Assembly: GCF_001467025.1 (NCBI RefSeq)
Contig: NZ_LNXV01000004.1
Location: 395,264 to 459,263 of the forward strand
From: Legionella brunensis
GTDB lineage: Bacteria; Pseudomonadota; Gammaproteobacteria; Legionellales; Legionellaceae
Length of the DNA: 64,000 bases
Reading direction: 5' to 3'
Shown: positions 61,539-64,000 of the stretch, piece by piece
Layout: every line of letters starts with the position of its first letter
Numbering within the stretch: position 1 is the stretch's first letter
The notes under the pieces: generated by a model
What the model was told of the DNA's origin: nothing
What the model saw: the letters and a program-made list of their open reading frames with translations, nothing else
Database searches by the model: none
Translations under genes and position numbers: made by a program

Positions 61539-61630
61539 ATAAAATTTGCTGTCCTTAGCCGCGTCTTAACTCAGTGTATCATGAAACAGCTATAATACAA
61601 AAATTTCAGGAAAATTAAAAACTTACAGCT

Positions 61631-62236
61631 CTAATCTGCATTTTGAGCGGCTAAATGTAAATATTTCTCGTGCAACTGTGCAATTTTCTCTCTTAAGTCA
61701 ACTAATGAGCCATTGTTTAAAACAATATCGTCGGCTATCTTTTGTCGCATTAAATTGCTCGGTTGTGTAGTCAAAATTGCTTGCGCATGCTCCCGGGAGC
61801 TCTTATCTCTAGCCATAACTCGCCTGATTTGCTCTTCAGGATCAGCTAACACCACTAATACTCTATTTAAGTAGGGATAAATCGAGCGATCTTTTAACAA
61901 AGGGATTTCAACCACCGTGTATGGGCTTTTACTAACACTTAATAGATGAATAATATGCTCTCTAATAAGAGGGTGTAATAATTGCTCTAGCCATACTCTT
62001 TCATTAGGATTAGTAAAAATTATTTGCCGCAGTTTGGAACGATCGAGTTCCCCCGGCGATTTAATAACTGAGTTTCCAAAATGAAGATGGATAGCTTCAT
62101 ATGCTGGTAGATTGGGAGCAGTTAGCTCCCGAGAAACTTCATCTGCACTAATTACTGTTATCCCATTGTCCTTAAAGAAGGTAGCTACCGTGGATTTGCC
62201 GCTGGCAATATTTCCAGTTAACCCAACACAATACAT
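61631..62236 (-). CDS. coaE: Dephospho-CoA kinase
   Basis: This enzyme phosphorylates dephospho-CoA, the last step of coenzyme A synthesis. The 201-residue protein starts MYCVGLTGNIASGKSTVATF with the P-loop at residues 8-16, has the lid segment with RVLVVLADPEEQIRRVMARD and the substrate-binding PLLKD. The frame is open 17 codons further upstream, but the ATG at 62236 makes a TAATG overlap with the upstream gene stop and gives the normal N terminus. It is coupled to the small exported protein and leads into zapD. Confidence 0.95.
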   Translation of the reverse strand: MYCVGLTGNIASGKSTVATFFKDNGITVISADEVSRELTAPNLPAYEAIHLHFGNSVIKSPGELDRSKLRQIIFTNPNERVWLEQLLHPLIREHIIHLLSVSKSPYTVVEIPLLKDRSIYPYLNRVLVVLADPEEQIRRVMARDKSSREHAQAILTTQPSNLMRQKIADDIVLNNGSLVDLREKIAQLHEKYLHLAAQNAD

Positions 62237-62679
62237 TACAATTTCCGCATATTTAAATTTCGACAGGTGAATAAATAAACATAACAAGTTTCAGGCAGCG
62301 CACTATTAGCTTGGCAGTAGGATTTGGCACCCAATGCGGCATCATCAGCACGATCGTAGATATTACTGGACCAAGGAATCGCGGCTAAATCCAGAGCAAT
62401 GCAACGCCACATTGGACGAGTGGTCATACCATTCACAATAGCCTCACAATCTGCTTTTGAAGTCTTACAAGTTGAGGGAGCTTGGCTTTGCTTCTTACAA
62501 GCCTCCATCGCTCTATTTAATGAAGTCAATTGATAATCACTATGCCCAACCCACATTTTATTTTCTTCATCATGAGCCGTACATTTCCAATAAGTTGTAT
62601 CGACTACTGTTACTCCACTAGAAGATTGTGATAAGAAAAAACATCCACTAAAAACAATTGCCAATAATTTATTCTTCAT
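62236..62679 (-). CDS. Small exported disulphide-rich repeat protein
   Basis: A 147-residue protein with a signal peptide (LLAIVFSGCFFLSQSSSG). The mature part has two similar halves: YWKCTAHDEENKMWVG with later EACKKQ, STCKTS and ADCE, then MWRCIALDLAAIPWSS with later SYCQAN, ETCYVY and FTCRN. Each half holds four cysteines in the same order (W-x-C, then A-x3-C, P-x-TC, C), which suggests two disulphide-bonded copies of one domain. The pattern recalls DUF4189-like modules, but that is a guess. The ATG at 62679 overlaps the end of the EAL gene, and its stop overlaps the coaE start. Confidence 0.65.
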   Translation of the reverse strand: MKNKLLAIVFSGCFFLSQSSSGVTVVDTTYWKCTAHDEENKMWVGHSDYQLTSLNRAMEACKKQSQAPSTCKTSKADCEAIVNGMTTRPMWRCIALDLAAIPWSSNIYDRADDAALGAKSYCQANSALPETCYVYLFTCRNLNMRKL

Positions 62680-64000
62680 GTTCAATCCCGTCGATTATTC
62701 GTATTAAATGCTCATAGGGTACTGCTTTTTCAAAAAACCAGCCTTGCATAAATCTTACCTGAGATTGGCGTAAAAACATAAATTGTTCTTTGGTTTCAAC
62801 GCCTTCTGCAATAATTTCCAGCTTTAAAGAATTTCCCATATGAATAATGGCTTGATTAAGGTTTTCTGTAATTGCTCCTGTGCCAATTGCATGGATAAAA
62901 ATTTTATCAATTTTTAAATAGTCAAAAGGGAAATGTTGTAAATACTTTATGCTCGCATGACCCGTACCAAAATCGTCAATTGCTAAAGAATATCCTTTTT
63001 CCCGTAACTCATACATCCGTGCAACAAGTTTTTTATTATTTTGATCTAGCAACTCCCTTTCAGTTAATTCAAGCATAATTTGTTGAGGCTTAATTTCATA
63101 ATGCTCACATAAGCTATAAAATTCAATGAAAAAGTTTTTATCATGGAAATGACTTGCTGAAAGATTAACAGCAAGATGGAACTCAGGATTCGTATTGAGG
63201 AATTGATGAATTTCTTTAAATGCTTTTTTTAGCACTTGCAATGTTATAGGAACAATCAGGCCTGATTGTTCAGCCTCCTCAATAAAGGATTCAGGCATTA
63301 CTTCATTTTTACCCATCTGCCAACGCAAGAGAATTTCAGCACCGCAATATTTATTTTGAGTACAATCCATGATTGGTTGATACACGGGCTGAAAATTGTT
63401 TTTTTTAATTGCCATGCTTAAGGCATACGTTAAAGAATAGCGCTTACTAACGATGCTCCTGGTTCTAAAATACAAGAAAAAAGAAATTACAAGCACAGCC
63501 AGTGCAGCTATTAGAATATGATAGAGAAAACCTATCTTGAATTGTTTTTGATCGGCAGCGAATACAATTTTAAAATCATCTACATACTCTAGCTGAGCTT
63601 CAGCTTGATAGGCAGGCACTCTTTGATGGAAAATATCAGGATTATTTCCGGCCTCCATTACGTATTTCTTTGATTTTTTATTATAAAGTCCTGCGAAAGA
63701 AATTTCAGAAGAAGTGGGAGTTAATGCATTTTTAATAATATTAGTAGTTAAATAAAGACCCAGATAATATTCTCCCAATTTTTGTTGCAGCAAAAAAGCA
63801 TCTTGTCTTAAATTGTCAATTTTAAGAGGTCCAAAAAGTGTCGGGTAAATTTTCGCAGGAGGAGGAAGAAGATACTCTTTTCCCAAGGTAGAACAGATAA
63901 TTTGATTATTGATATTACTGATCACAACCCCTGAAATAAAAGGAGAGTTAAATGAGATGCTTCTTAGACGAGGTAATAATTCGTGCTGGCAATCATTAAA
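62669..64000 (-). CDS. CSS-motif EAL-domain cyclic-di-GMP phosphodiesterase, 5' end outside the window
   Basis: The frame stays open to the last base of the window, so the gene is partial at its N terminus; the GTG at 63925 is internal. The visible periplasmic part has the CSS-motif features (FNDCQHELLPRLRSISF, then IICSTLG), a membrane segment (ILIAALAVLVISFFLYF) and an EAL domain. Catalytic groups are present: the EAL motif reads EIL (GAEILLRW), plus NLSASHF, LELTERELL, DDFGTGHASIKYL, YLKIDKIF, AEGVETKEQ and MQGWFF. It should degrade c-di-GMP under redox control, as known for CSS proteins with disulphide-regulated activity. The small exported protein downstream overlaps it. Confidence 0.9.
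   Translation of the reverse strand, partial: FNDCQHELLPRLRSISFNSPFISGVVISNINNQIICSTLGKEYLLPPPAKIYPTLFGPLKIDNLRQDAFLLQQKLGEYYLGLYLTTNIIKNALTPTSSEISFAGLYNKKSKKYVMEAGNNPDIFHQRVPAYQAEAQLEYVDDFKIVFAADQKQFKIGFLYHILIAALAVLVISFFLYFRTRSIVSKRYSLTYALSMAIKKNNFQPVYQPIMDCTQNKYCGAEILLRWQMGKNEVMPESFIEEAEQSGLIVPITLQVLKKAFKEIHQFLNTNPEFHLAVNLSASHFHDKNFFIEFYSLCEHYEIKPQQIMLELTERELLDQNNKKLVARMYELREKGYSLAIDDFGTGHASIKYLQHFPFDYLKIDKIFIHAIGTGAITENLNQAIIHMGNSLKLEIIAEGVETKEQFMFLRQSQVRFMQGWFFEKAVPYEHLIRIIDGIEHEE

Noticed and set aside
1-64000. tRNA, rRNA or CRISPR arrays
   Set aside because: Scanning by eye showed no cloverleaf with a GGTTC-A arm, no rRNA segments and no regularly spaced direct repeats.

Overview
The window reads as chromosome from a member of the Legionellaceae, most likely Legionella. 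The DNA is AT-rich. It carries a gammaproteobacterial housekeeping set (pilBCD, dacA-dat-ybeD-lipB, rlmD-relA, pbpC with an alpha-2-macroglobulin, rpfE-like/recJ, secA-mutT, coaE-zapD). It also carries Legionella hallmarks: LssY/LssZ-type membrane proteins and several eukaryotic-like or modular proteins (F-box/ankyrin-like, J-domain with acidic repeats, phosphohydrolase-like with tandem repeats) that look like Dot/Icm effector candidates. The genus is inferred from gene content and protein style, not from a marker gene. I found no rRNA, tRNA or CRISPR array.

Layout. 0-2.4 kb: a decayed short-chain dehydrogenase fragment, a PhzF-family isomerase, a DUF2490-like outer-membrane protein and a small tryptophan-rich protein. 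2.4-5.9 kb: a tightly packed prpB-prpC-prpD methylcitrate operon for propionyl-CoA disposal, closed by a strong terminator shared with the convergent ppsR. 7-9.9 kb: two small proteins of unknown function and an inner-membrane-anchored alpha/beta hydrolase. 9.9-13.7 kb: pilB-pilC-pilD for type IV pilus assembly. 13.8-15.9 kb: a small conserved protein, a methyltransferase-like protein, DUF1820 and hpt. 16.1-19.8 kb: the main accessory island, holding a complete but frameshifted IS4-family element (inverted repeats and a 9-bp target duplication), an F-box/ankyrin-like effector candidate, a ruined IS6-family transposase and the orphan 3' end of another effector-like gene.

19.8-26.4 kb (minus strand): dacA, dat, ybeD, lipB, lssY, lssZ-like and a YafK-type L,D-transpeptidase, an envelope and lipoylation cluster. 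26.6-31.2 kb: rlpA, rlmD and relA. 31.3-38.7 kb: a FAD-linked oxidase, a hypothetical membrane protein, the J-domain effector candidate, a pirin and a large exported protein of unknown function. 38.7-47.0 kb: divergent alpha-2-macroglobulin and PBP1C, a periplasmic protease-trap and peptidoglycan-repair pair. 47.1-48.9 kb: a 602-residue modular protein with an endonuclease/exonuclease/phosphatase-like domain, two 85-residue tandem repeats and a C-terminal module shared with the orphan fragment at 19.3-19.75 kb. 49-57.5 kb: a DUF498 protein, an AlaC-like aminotransferase, an rpfE-like gene, recJ, dusA, secA and mutT. 57.5-64 kb: a YbaK-domain deacylase, a MATE exporter, an EamA transporter, zapD, coaE, a small disulphide-rich exported protein and a CSS-EAL phosphodiesterase cut by the window edge.

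The most interesting material is the pair of loci (19.3-19.75 kb and 47.1-48.9 kb) sharing a C-terminal module attached to different N-terminal parts. This fits an effector family that evolves by domain swapping, with the mobile elements at 16-19 kb as agents of decay.
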